Origin: Excoecaria cochinchinensis
Lineage: Eukaryota; Streptophyta; Magnoliopsida; Malpighiales; Euphorbiaceae
Assembly (NCBI GenBank): GCA_947683425.1
Contig: CANTUQ010000083.1
Coordinates: 1,242,001 to 1,306,000, forward strand
Length of the DNA stretch: 64,000 nt
Reading direction: 5' to 3'
Of this stretch, positions 12,595-22,981 are shown piece after piece. The translations under genes were made by a program, and so were the position numbers. Positions within the stretch are counted from its first letter, which is position 1. Each line of letters opens with the position of its first letter. Under the pieces are notes generated by a model. It searched no databases. It saw only the letters and a program-made list of their open reading frames with translations, and was not told the DNA's origin.

Positions 12595-13198
12595 AACACA
12601 GCAGTAATGATACAAAATTTTATTGCATTTTCGAAAAAAATTTCATTTTTTTAAAATAGTTTATGATAGATACTATTTTTCTAATTTTTTTTAAAAAATA
12701 TTATAAAAAAAATTCCCCTGGCTGTTGCTAAGAAGCGTAAGTGGCGGCCGCTGTGGCGCAAAAAAAAAAGTAGAATAGAAGAAAACGTAGGAGGCAGCGG
12801 CAAAAATGAAAGCACAAATTTAAAAAATTGTATTTACGAAAGAACCACATTTATGAAAGTGAGAGAAAGAACGGTAAATATGTAATTTTTTTTTTTTTAC
12901 TTTTCTGTGACATTCAACCTCCAATCCTTGTAAAATAAAATAAACTTCAGGAAAACCTATTAAACTGTATCTTTAATCATTCAGATACTAGATAATGTTC
13001 CAGATTTTGTTATTAATGCAATTGTCCATTACTTCCCTGAGGTTGACAGACATTCCGCAATTTTCTATTTTCCTTTGCCAGACATATTTAGTCTTTGAAA
13101 TTCATGTTTTTTTCTTTAACCATATCTAAATTTGCATCAAATATGCTAATAAATGAAGCAGTTTTCTACCAAGTATTTAAAGATGGCATTAAACTAAC

Positions 13199-13201
<3 letters not shown>

Positions 13202-13247
<46 letters not shown>
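13202..13247. repeat. (AT)n microsatellite
   Basis: Uninterrupted TA run of about 45 bases in intergenic DNA. Confidence 0.95.
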
Positions 13248-13251
<4 letters not shown>

Positions 13252-13723
13252 CAAAGTTTCATGCTTACCAAGAACAAAATAACAGTAAAAATTCTATATG
13301 ATAAGAAAAATAAATTTTAACTTGGGACAAGCCTGTCCAAGAGTATATACATCGATATTTTTTTGATTTTACTTGAATTGGGTTCATGGATTTATTTATA
13401 TACAAAAACAATGATAAACTATCATCAAAGTAAACAATAAAGGAGTTTCTATATATGCCAATTTATCATTAATTTGGTCATGAATAAATTCTTGAACCCA
13501 AAGATTAACCAATACCTCTAAAGCATAGGATATTGGGAGGCCAAGACTTTGTATATCTCTACATAATATTGCGCAGATATACAATACCTGTTCGAGGTCA
13601 GTACTACTATATTCTCACATATACATATCCGCAACCCAAAATTTCTCAATGAATGAGATGATTAGAATCCTACAATTATTTCCTCCCCATTGACACCTGG
13701 GTCAGCTTAAGCTCCCTAACTTC

Positions 13724-15313
13724 TCAAGCTATCTGCAAACATAAAACCATACCAATTCCAATTACATTGAAAATGTTCTCTGTGCAAATGCTAATTAAAA
13801 GATGGTAAGGAAGATAAAATACCCTGTAAATATAGGGATCCAAACGTCCTCCTGTGCCAGATCTTTTGACTGCTTCTTGCTTTAACAACCTTCAGGGAAT
13901 CAGGAAGGCATTAATTATAGATCAAAATGCTTAAGCCAAAAACACTGAATTACATAGAGAGAGGAGAGAGTAATTTACATTCTGAGAGCTTTGCTGGTGT
14001 CAGGACTGTCACCGAGCTGTTGACGGATTCTTACTTCAGATGAACTACTGCGGGACAGCAATTTTAAAATTGCTTCAGCTTGGCGCCTCAGGTAAGCTGA
14101 GCCTGAGCCTGAGCCATGAACCGACTGCATCTTACCCCTCTTAGGCTTCTCATGAACCTCCAATTGGTCCCTTCCCATGCCTGATCTGGTCAAATAATAG
14201 CTGCTTCGTGCACTTGACGCCGCGCTTGAAGTGCTTGATAAGCAGGAAGCCTCTGTTGATTCTGCTGTGGAGGACTCTGTCACAGGCAGGCCAAGAACTA
14301 CTTTCGGCTCATCGGAGAAGCTCCAGCAGACCTTGGATCGCCTCTTTCTCACCACCTGAACAATTTCACGAAATTTGAACTTGCATTTAGTGATCAAATT
14401 ACTCGATTTTTAAGTTTAGCTAGCGAAACTGCTACTTCTCACGAGTTCAATCGATTTAGCTAAAAAACAGAATCCAAATCATTTGATCGCACGTTAACTT
14501 CAACTAAAAAGCACAGTTCAAAGACAATAAGCGAAAATTCTAGAAAAAAATTGAAAAATCCAGAAAGCGTTGCACATTAAATTCCTTTCATATGAGATTC
14601 AAATGGTCCTTCAAACCAAAAATTGCTCAAAACTGCACAAACTATATTGATAATTGAAAGCATGAGGATCGAAAATAACAGAGATGAGATCATAATCATA
14701 CAAGCAACTGCAAAGCACTAGCTCTTCAAACTAAATCACGCGAAATTGTCAGTCAAAACTCAGCCAAACAGAATAAAGAACCTCATAAAATCAACTTACA
14801 AACAGTAAATACATACTAACAGATTCCAAACAGATAATCACTCACAATTATCAAACGAACAATCCAAACATGAGCGAAAAAGAATGTAGAGAGAGAGAGA
14901 GAGAGGAAGAGAGATTACCTTAAACTTCATTTCCTGACAACGAGCTACTACATCAGCGACTATTCTAAGATTGTCCGCTGTTCGAATCTGTTTCGATGAA
15001 CCATCACTGGTAAGAGATGAAGGCTCTGATTTTGAGCCGCTAGAAACCAAGCTCAAGCTCTCCTCGAAGCTACTTGGGATTATCTGTTCGAGCTTGACAG
15101 CGTCACCGTCCAAGCCAAGACTGAAAAATCAACACCAAAACCGACATAATATGTGAATAAGCAGTAAATTGAAACTGTTGATATGAAATTGAGGCATGAA
15201 AAGTGGATTGATTACCTTGGAGAAGAAGGAGAAGGAGAGACAGGATCAGAGTTGGAGAGAAGGAGAAGAGCAGAAGCCACATGGCGTTCGAGAGGCGATG
15301 GAAACAGAGTCAT
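13724..15313 (-). CDS. Uncharacterised plant protein with winged-helix-like C-terminus
   Basis: Five exons give 250 residues: 15216-15313, 14919-15120, 13979-14355, 13823-13889 and 13724-13732. All junctions are GT..AG and keep frame. The start ATG (15311-15313) opens MTLFPSPLERHVASALLLLS, then a serine/proline-rich linker. The middle has a basic VVRKRRSKVCW patch, a long Ser/Ala stretch and KPKRGKMQSVHG. The C-terminal third (SAYLRRQAEAILKLLSR, RQQLGDSPDTSKALRMLLKQ, VKRSGTGGRLDPYIYRIA) looks like a helix-turn-helix followed by a wing, so a nuclear DNA- or chromatin-binding role is possible; this is inference. The last coding exon is only nine bases (Ile, Ala, stop). I recognise it as a conserved plant protein but cannot name it. 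Confidence 0.85.
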
Positions 15314-16633
15314 TCTCTTTCACAGAGAAAAGCGTAAAAAAACGTTTAAAAATGGCGGGATCCTACCAAATATTTGAATTTATTATTATGTATCGAATTT
15401 GCTTTCTGTTTCTCTCTCCGAAACACAGAGAGAGACTTTTCTTTTCTGCCTCTATAAACGGTTTTAGAATTACATTAGCGGCCAGACCTTTTCATATTCG
15501 GGCTCGGGCCGGATTTGAACCAGGCTCATACGGGCTTGTTTTCCAAATGATAAAAACCCAAAAATATTTTAAGCTTAGCCCGGTCCGATCTGGCCTGGTC
15601 CTTATAGTACACAAATATTTAGTTAATTAATTAGAATACTATTACTTTAAACAATTTCAAACCATCTCAAAAATTTTAATTATAAATTTATAATATATTG
15701 AAAATTCAAATTATCAAAAGTACAAAAAAATTAACATATTTATTATATCCTATATCAATATATTCATACAAAATATTTAGAAATTAAACTTTAAAACATA
15801 AAGTAGATAATATCTTTAATAAAAGTCTTAAGCTATTCAGCATAATATGTATTTATCTTATTATTTCATTCATATTTGATTGTCGACTAACAGTTAACAT
15901 GTGATACAGAATTTTAAAAAAATATATGCTACTAATCAATTAAAAAAGTTGTTAAACTTTCGACCTATAGGTGGTTTTCTATTACATAAAATTATTTTAT
16001 ATTAATGTTAATAGTGAGATCTCAAGTTTGAGCTCTATTCGAAACCTTATTAAAAAGAAAAATTCAATATTATTTGTGAAGAAAAGAACAATATTATTTG
16101 TGACTTAAAAAAGCTTTGATTTTCATTATGAGTAATTTTATAACATATATAGATTTTTCTTTCTTCGAGTACTCTTATGCATTTTGCACAAATGTAAGAT
16201 AATTTGATTTCATGGTACCCTTCTGCTGTTATTATCATTGCACTCTCTTTCTGTTTATACTTATATGTGTGTCTGAGTCTGTTTTGAAGAATCTGTGGTA
16301 ATCGATAAGGCGGAGTTGTAGTATATAATATATAGTGGAAATATATTATCTTTGCATCCCATATTATTTCTTCTTAAATGTCAATATATATATTGCAACC
16401 ATTTTTAAATTTTAATAATAATATATACAAATTAGAAAAAATTACTAAAAGAATATTATGGACAATAGATATACTTCTATTATAAAAAAAATTCAATTAG
16501 AATATCATTTTATATTAGCTATTTTATTCAATACACACCTACATATGTACATATATGTATGCAAGTAGATATATATAGAAAAACTCTACCTAGACCCTTT
16601 ATCCATTATCTTGTGCTTATAAATATACAAAGG

Positions 16634-16635
<2 letters not shown>
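15314..16635. other. Upstream intergenic region with G/C-rich patch
   Basis: The first 100 bases are the 5' leader and promoter of the preceding minus-strand gene. At 15480-15605 lies a patch of GGGCTCGGGCC and GCCCGGTCC words, of the kind seen at ends of small plant transposons, but without an identifiable terminal repeat pair. The rest is AT-rich and non-coding. Confidence 0.4.

Positions 16636-16685
<50 letters not shown>
16636..16685. repeat. (AT)n microsatellite
   Basis: Uninterrupted TA run of about 49 bases close to the left edge of the nested transposon stack. Confidence 0.95.
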
Positions 16686-16689
<4 letters not shown>

Positions 16690-16849
16690 GATTAGAATCA
16701 CCATTAGTTAAAACAGTTGAAAGTTGTATTTGATTAGAATTTGAAATTCTCCTCTCCTATAAAAAAATATCATTTTGTTGCCAATAAATGATAAGTAAAC
16801 GCAAATGACAAAATTATAAATCCATCTAACACCGGAGAGCTTGTCTAAC

Positions 16850-16929
16850 AGCTAATTTATTGATCAAGTAAAAAACCAATAGACACGTAAGCAAATAAAT
16901 ATTGAGAAATTTCTGCATTATTTCTAACA
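16850..16929 (-). repeat. Truncated 3' LTR of copia-1
   Basis: From AGCTAATTTATTGA to TTATTTCTAACA it matches the last 80 bases (plus-strand order) of the intact LTR at 36653-36954. Sequence further left no longer aligns, so most of this LTR has been lost or replaced. Confidence 0.8.
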
Positions 16930-17139
16930 TACCTCTTTAATGCAGAAATCTACAACACCAATTAAATTCCTAAAATACTCGAACTTTGCCAAGGGAAGAG
17001 GCTTCGTGCACATATCAGCTTGCTGCTCATCTGTGTTGCAATAAGCAATCTCAATGCTTCCTTTTGCTACCAATTCTCTGATGAAGTGATGACGTGTTTC
17101 AATATGCCTTGTATTACTACGAAAAACAGGATTCTTCGT
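16930..17139 (-). pseudogene. copia-1 RNase H, C-terminal end
   Basis: On the minus strand it reads NPVFRSNTRHIETRHHFIRE, then LVAKGSIEIAYCNTDEQQAD and MCTKPLPLAKFEYFRN. That is the conserved tail of plant copia RNase H. It is cut from the rest of the domain by the MULE at 17140, within the Thr-Lys-Asn-Pro segment. Confidence 0.85.
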
Positions 17140-17222
17140 GGGACAAAGATATAATTGGTGTGTTTTGTAAAAATATTTCTGATTTTGGTGTATTTTTTAA
17201 CATATTTCTGGATTTGGGGTTT

Positions 17223-17460
17223 GTCAGAAACCGTAGGTGGGACCTGCGGTTTCTGATGTCAGAAACCGCAGGTCCCACCTGCGGTTTCTGACACATGTAT
17301 ATTTATTATTTTTTTTTTATAAAAGTTGCCGGACAGGGCAGCAAAAATGCTGCCCTGTCCGGAAGCTTCCCAAACAAGCCAAAATGGCTTGTTTGGGTTT
17401 TTTGTTTATTGTGTTTTTTTTTAAAAAAAAAAAGTTAATCAAAAAGCTTTAACTGCTGCC
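17223..17460. repeat. Palindrome cluster in left MULE arm
   Basis: Successive short inverted repeats: AAACCGCAGGTCCCACCTGC with CGGTTT beside its reverse (17226-17292), CCGGACAGGGCAGC paired with GCTGCCCTGTCCGG (17329-17362), CCCAAACAAGCC paired with GGCTTGTTTGGG (17368-17397), and an AGCTTTAACTGCTGCCTGCAGCT unit. The same series recurs inverted at 19205-19460. Confidence 0.85.
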
Positions 17461-18039
17461 TGCAGCTTTTGTTTTCTTTTTAAAAAATATATATTATTTT
17501 ATTTTTAATAAATAATATTTATTAATAATTAATAATTTTTTTTTATAAATGTTAAATTTAAAAATTAATACAATTATAAAAATTTTATTTTTTGACAAAT
17601 AAAATTAATAAATTGAGTTATTATTAATAACTCAATATATAGTATCACATTCTTTTTTAAATATTAAATAATATTAATATTTTAAATAATAAATTGTTAT
17701 TTTCATAAATTCTAATAAAATAATGGATGAAATGATTCAATTGAAATACTAAAAAAACTTATTAGGTAAAAAAAATTTTAATAATGTTTTTTAAAAAAAT
17801 TAGAAAAATAGGATGCGTCAGAAAATATTTAGAATTTTGGGATTGATTTCAAAAACGCAACGATTTATTGCGTTTTTAGTAGTGGGATCCACGGGATATC
17901 AGATTTGACTTTCACTGAAAACGCAGCTGTCGATGGTTAGTTACAAACTAAAAGTTCACGAAAATGTTGGTAAGGTTAAAAAAAATAATCCCGTCAATAT
18001 CATATAGGGCAATAAAAGCTGCTCACTTTTACCGCTCAT

Positions 18040-18450
18040 TAATTTTTACGAACCGCAGCAGGAGTCTGTCCCTCCCTCTCCCTAGTCTCAGATCTATGTT
18101 CTTCTTCTTTCTATTTTTATTATTCCGGTGATTGATATTTTTCAGTACAATAGAACCCTAACTTTTCTCCATAAATAAACACTCGCATCTTATACTTGCT
18201 TTTTAGGAGAAAAATAGCAAAATTTCGGTGAAAGACAACATAAGGTCGGAATTTTTATTTCCTACTTGATTATTATTTTTAATAAATGATGAATATATTT
18301 AAATTTTATTAACAATCATTGTGACTTGGAATCAATAGAATGGGTGCTGGAAGGAAGAGATGAACAATCACTGTATCCGAGAAATATTTGCCTCCATGGA
18401 CATTGAATAGCATTGACACTGCAAGAAACCTGAAACTCGGAGATCTAGCT
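18040..18450 (+). pseudogene. Captured 5' part of a DCD-domain gene
   Basis: The unique MULE centre has a pyrimidine-rich leader-like stretch (18070-18110), an intron-like AT-rich stretch, then an ATG at 18340 opening MGAGRKR, a TGA, and TITVSEKYLPPWTLNSIDTA followed by RNLKLGDLA. MGAGRK followed by a Trp-Thr-x-Asn segment and ARNLxxxDL is the signature start of plant DCD (Development and Cell Death) domain proteins. Only the first 35 or so codons are present and an in-frame stop breaks them. Capture by the MULE is inferred from its position between the arms. Confidence 0.7.
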
Positions 18451-18874
18451 GTGTTTTTAGTGAAAGTCATACTGAAAACGCAACAAGTCGTTGCGTTTTT
18501 GAAATTAATACGAAAATTCTAAATATTTTCTGACACATCGTATTTTTCTATTTTTTTTTTAAAAACATTATTAAAAAAAATTCTCCCTAATAAGTTTTTT
18601 TAAGTATTTCAATTGAATCATTTCATCCACTATTTCATTAAAATTTATGAAAATATCAATTTATTATTTAAAATATTAATGTTATTTAATATTTTAAAAA
18701 AATGTGATACTATATATTGAGTTATTAATAATATTTAATGTAATTAGATATTAATAATAATTTTTTCTTATTATTAATAACTCAATTTATTAATTTGATT
18801 TGTCAAAAAAATAAAATTTTCATAATTGTATTAATTTTTAAATTTAATATTTATAAAAAAATTATTAATTATTA

Positions 18875-19148
18875 CTCCCTTCGTCCCACTTTAAAAGGCT
18901 GTTTTCTCTTTTTTATTTGTCCGACTCCAAATGTTCTTTTCGCAATTTAAGAAAGAAATTTACGTATTTATCCCTATTTATTATATAATTTATTAAATAT
19001 ATATCACTTAATTTTTCTTTTCCCAATATAATAAATAAGAACATTCTTGTCATTTTATATTATTTTTTTATGAAATTGATGTATTTCAATTATTTTCTTA
19101 ATTACCGTGAAAAAGGGATAATAGCCTTTTAAAGTGGGACGGATGGAG
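18875..19148. mobile_element. Stowaway-like MITE, 274 bp
   Basis: Terminal inverted repeats CTCCCTTCGTCCCACTTTAA and TTAAAGTGGGACGGATGGAG are flanked by TA on both sides, the Tc1/mariner (Stowaway) target duplication. It interrupts the right arm of the long-TIR MULE; the left arm has no counterpart, so it inserted after the MULE formed. Confidence 0.92.
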
Positions 19149-19553
19149 TAATAAATATTATTTATTAAAAATAAAATAATATATTTTTTAAAAAAAAGCC
19201 AAAAGCTGCAGGCAGCAGCCTTTAGCTGCTGCCTGCAGCTTTTTGATTAACTTTAAAAAAAAAATAAAAATTAAACAAAAAACCCAAACAAGCCATTTGG
19301 CTTGTTTGGGAAGCTGCCGGACAGGGCAGCAAAATGCTGCCCTGTCCGGCAACTTTTATAAAAAAAATAAAAAATAAATAAATATACATGTGTAAGAAAC
19401 CGCAGGTGGGACCTGCGGTTTCCGACATCAGAAACCGCAGGTCCCACCTGCGGTTTCTGACAAATACCAAACCCAAAAATATGTTAGAAAACACACTAAA
19501 ATCAGAAATATTTTTACAAAATACACCAATTATATCTTTGTCCCATTCTTCGT

Positions 19554-20186
19554 CATAGCAATAGTGGATTGATTGTTGCAATAAATTGTAGTCACATTCT
19601 ATTGTTGCTTCACATCCTTCAGAATTCGCTGCAACCATACTGCTCGACATGCCATTGAAGTTACAGCCATATACTCAGCTTCTGATGATGAAAGAGCTGT
19701 AGAAGTTTGCTTCCTTGAACTCCATGATATTGCACTTGACCCAAGACTGAAAATGTAGCCTGTGGTACTTCTACGATCATCGACCGAACCTACCCAATCG
19801 CTATCCGAGAAACCACACAAGTGTAAATTATTACTGTTGTACCAAAGACCATAAGAACTTGTTCCCTCCAAGTATCGCAAAATTCTTTTTGCTGCCCCAT
19901 AGTGCACCCTACTTGGAGTTTGCATAAATCTTGACAGCAAACTCGTTGCTTGTAGAATGTCAGGTCGGGTGTTGGTGAGATAAAGCAAGCTACCAATTAA
20001 GCTATGATAAACACGTGCATCAGCCTTTTTTTCTCCATCTTTAATGCTAAACTTTTGGTTTGTCGCCATGGGAGTCTTCACAGGATTGCAATCTTGTAGT
20101 TTGAAATTCTCAAGAATATCTCTTACATATTTCTGCTGACAAACAAAAATTCCAGCAGCACATTGTTGTATTTCCAACCCCAAAAA
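19554..20186 (-). pseudogene. copia-1 RNase H, N-terminal part
   Basis: The minus-strand frame opens FLGLEIQQCAAGIFVCQQKY and continues with YLTNTRPDILQATSLLSRFM, GFSDSDWVGSVDDRRSTTGY and SSSEAEYMAVTSMACRAVWL. These are the end of reverse transcriptase and the RNase H of copia, with acidic residues in SDSDW and SEAEY. The frame is separated from the reverse transcriptase by one TAG at 20184-20186. Confidence 0.88.
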
Positions 20187-21386
20187 CTAACTCATCAATC
20201 CGATATCAGCCATATCAAACTCACCAATCATAAGCTTTTTGAATTCAGCAATCAAGCTAGCACGATTACTAGTATAAACTAAATCATCTACGTAAAGACA
20301 AACAATAAGTAACTCACCAGCCCTGTTTGTCTTAACATACAAAGTCGGCTCACTTATACTTCTTTCAAAGCCATTTTTAGTGAAATGCCCATCAATTCTA
20401 GCGTACCTGGCCCTTGGAGCTTGCTTGAGAACGTATAAAGCTTTTTTGAGGCGATAGACTTTCTTTTCTTCACCTTTAACTTCATACCCTGTTGGTTGTT
20501 CCACAAACACTTCCTCATCCAAAACATCATTCAAAAAAGCTGATTTCACATCAAATTGATACACGTTCCATTTATAATGAGCAGCTATAGCAAAAATTGT
20601 TCTAATTGTATCAAATCTAGCTACCGGAGAAAATATTTCTTTGAAATCAATCCCTTCTTTTTGCATGTATCCACGAGCCACCAATCTTGCTTTGTGTTTT
20701 TGAATTGAGCCATCAGGTTTGAATTTGAGTTTATAGACCCATTTCAACCCAACCACCTTTTTGCCTTTAGGTAGTTCAACTAGCTCCCACGTTTGATTTC
20801 TTTCCAAAGACTGCATTTTCGCATCCATCACAACGAGCCATTCCTTTGAAACCACTGCATTCAAAGCAATTTGGCTCTTTAATCTGAGCAAGTTGACATC
20901 TTTCTATTCTTTGATAAGTTTCCAGCAACGAACCCAATTTTCTTGGAGGTGTAGAAGATCCACTTAATGATGCACCTCTCGTAAGATCAGAAGAATTTGT
21001 TGGTGATGCAGGTGAATCTGTAGGGCTGGATGGGTTTGTTGAAGTCGAAGAACCTGAATTTTGATAATCACTAATTTCTTCAATACTTGCTTCCTCCATG
21101 TGAAAGAATTCTGGACACCCTTATTTCTCATCCCAATTCCATGCATTTTTCTTATCAAACAAAGCATCACGACTAATGATAAGCTTTTTAGCAATTGGAT
21201 CATAAAAACGATACCCTTAGTATTAGCACTAGAACCCACAAAGATGCATTTAATACTATTGTCATCAAGCTTACTCCGTTGTTGTGATGGAGTATAAACA
21301 TAGGAAATGCATCCAAAAACTTTAAAATGGGTTACCTTAGGCTTCCATCCATTCCATGCTTCAAATGGTGTTTGATTGTGCAATAC
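20184..21386 (-). pseudogene. copia-1 integrase end and reverse transcriptase
   Basis: From the Athila insertion point leftwards on the minus strand the frame reads LHNQTPFEAWNGWKP and VFGCISYVYTPSQQRSKLDD, the integrase C-terminal motif. A Ser/Thr-rich spacer follows, then the reverse transcriptase with WELVELPKGKKVVGLKWVYK, FDVKSAFLNDVLDEEVFVEQP and the catalytic YVDD (in LIVCLYVDDLVYTSN). A frame change lies between spacer and reverse transcriptase near 20.9-21.1 kb, and a TAG closes the frame at 20184. Confidence 0.88.
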
Positions 21387-22967
21387 TGACGCGATCTCAG
21401 CAAGTGTACTGAATCGGCAAGTAATATAGTGATGTATAATTAAGACCACAAGTTATCGAACCCAAAGGACTGAGTTGCGTAAATTTTAGCAATTAAATGT
21501 ATGCTAAAGAATTCCCAATTGTTTAATGTGATGAATTATTTAAGGTAAAAATTAAGGACTGAAATTGATAAAATAACTAATTCAAGAATATTAAAAGACT
21601 CAATACCAATACAGATTTGATGAAATAACTAAAAGATCTTGCCAAGAAATGCCCATCCTCCCCAATAATGCCATGTAAATACTCAAATTCATCAATCACA
21701 TATGTAAATCAGTGAACAACCTAGCCTATACCATAGCCTGCCTTTCGGATCCAGCTTCTCTAACACATGTACCTACCATCCCGGATTCAACACATATTTT
21801 AGCATCGAAACAGGTCTTAAGTCCTAAGCTTAGATGATCCTACCATCCCGGATTCAGATATCAAAACTCAATTATCTTCTACAATTCTGAACCTATTAAA
21901 TGAGAGATCCACAGATTTAATTACCATCCCGGATTCATCAAACCAGTGAAGATCAATAGAAATAGATTAGAATAAACTTTAGTTCATGAAATGAATACAA
22001 TCAAAGATTATCACAGCAGATCAATCTTAACTTGCATTAAATTCATTGACAAACAGATCAATTAAGAGAAGATAAAACTGAAGCATATGCATAAATCAAT
22101 CCACACAAGCATTCACATGGTTATTGGGGATTCAAGACATCCCCTAACAAGAAAAATAACTACTCACTCATGATTGAATTAAAAACTGAAGTAAATAGAG
22201 AGAAATTGATATTAACCACTTTAGATCCGAAAATGAAATTCTTACAATAATAAAATTGATGTTCTTCCCGTTCAATCTGTTCTCAAGACTTCAAAACTAA
22301 ATAATAACCTCCCACAATCTCTGATTATTCCCCCAGATTAAATAACAACAGCTTAAATTAATTCTCAAAATATATGAAAAATCTCAACTTAAGTTGCAGA
22401 GAAAATAAATCTGACTTCTGTTCCCAAAAAGATCGACCCCCCATAATGTCTAACTTCAGTCCCTAAATAACCGTTCAAAGTCAAAAGGTGGTCTCAAAGT
22501 CTTCGATTTTGTGCAGATCTTGTTTACATGCATGTCACACGACGGTATGAGAATTCCTCACCGCCGTGTAAATGGCCTCTAGTCAACAATCTTGAATTTT
22601 TGTTCCCCTTGTCAAATGCCGTAATCGTCGGCAATTTACGCTTTACACGGCGGTATGAGGATTCCTCACCGCCGTGTAACTCCTTACGTAAGGGGTGATT
22701 CCCGTTGTACACGGCGGTATGGCAGTTCCTTACCGCCGTGTAATACCCTTCTGCTGCATTGTGATTTTTTCACTTCACACGGCGGTGAGGAATAACCTTA
22801 CCGCCGTGTAACCTACCTAAAAACGCCAAAAACAACATAAAATCTTACTTTAGTATACCAGACAATATCTAATAAAACTTTAACAAAAATATACTAAAAT
22901 AGGAACTTCTCACCTCAAAAGTAAGCTGGAAATTCAAATAAAAACAACATACATTTTGAACTTATCA
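21387..22967 (-). repeat. 3' LTR of the Athila-like element
   Basis: 1,581 bp with TG..CA termini, matching 33026-34605. In element orientation it runs from 22967 to 21387. Four copies of the 33-nt hairpin (22537-22809) lie in its first 430 bases. It also holds several copies of 'taccatcccggattca' (near 21776, 21842 and 21924). Confidence 0.95.
22537..22809. repeat. 33-nt hairpin array, four copies (3' LTR)
   Basis: Copies start at 22537, 22645, 22709 and 22777. Each is exactly 33 bases, opening ACACGGCGGT (or ACACGACGGT) and closing ACCGCCGTGT, with a 13-base centre that differs between copies but often extends the stem (TGAG with CTCA, GGTGAGG with CCTTACC). Confidence 0.95.
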
Positions 22968-22981
22968 AAATACCCCACACT
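22968..22981 (-). other. Polypurine tract of the Athila-like element
   Basis: On the minus strand AGTGTGGGGTATTT directly precedes the 3' LTR start TGATAAG. It is the expected plus-strand priming site; the TATTT end makes it a somewhat untypical tract. Confidence 0.7.

Larger units (their letters stand above)
17140..19544. mobile_element. Long-TIR MULE (Pack-MULE-like), 2.4 kb, non-autonomous
   Basis: The ends are GGGACAAAG and CTTTGTCCC. Both sides carry the perfect 9-bp duplication ATTCTTCGT (17131-17139 and 19545-19553), the size made by Mutator-like transposases. The two arms (17140 to about 17929, and about 18447 to 19544) are near-complete inverted copies of each other, about 790-820 bp after removing the MITE in the right arm. 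The roughly 517-bp centre is unique and carries a host-gene fragment. There is no transposase, so it depends on one encoded elsewhere. It sits inside the copia-1 RNase H. Confidence 0.9.
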
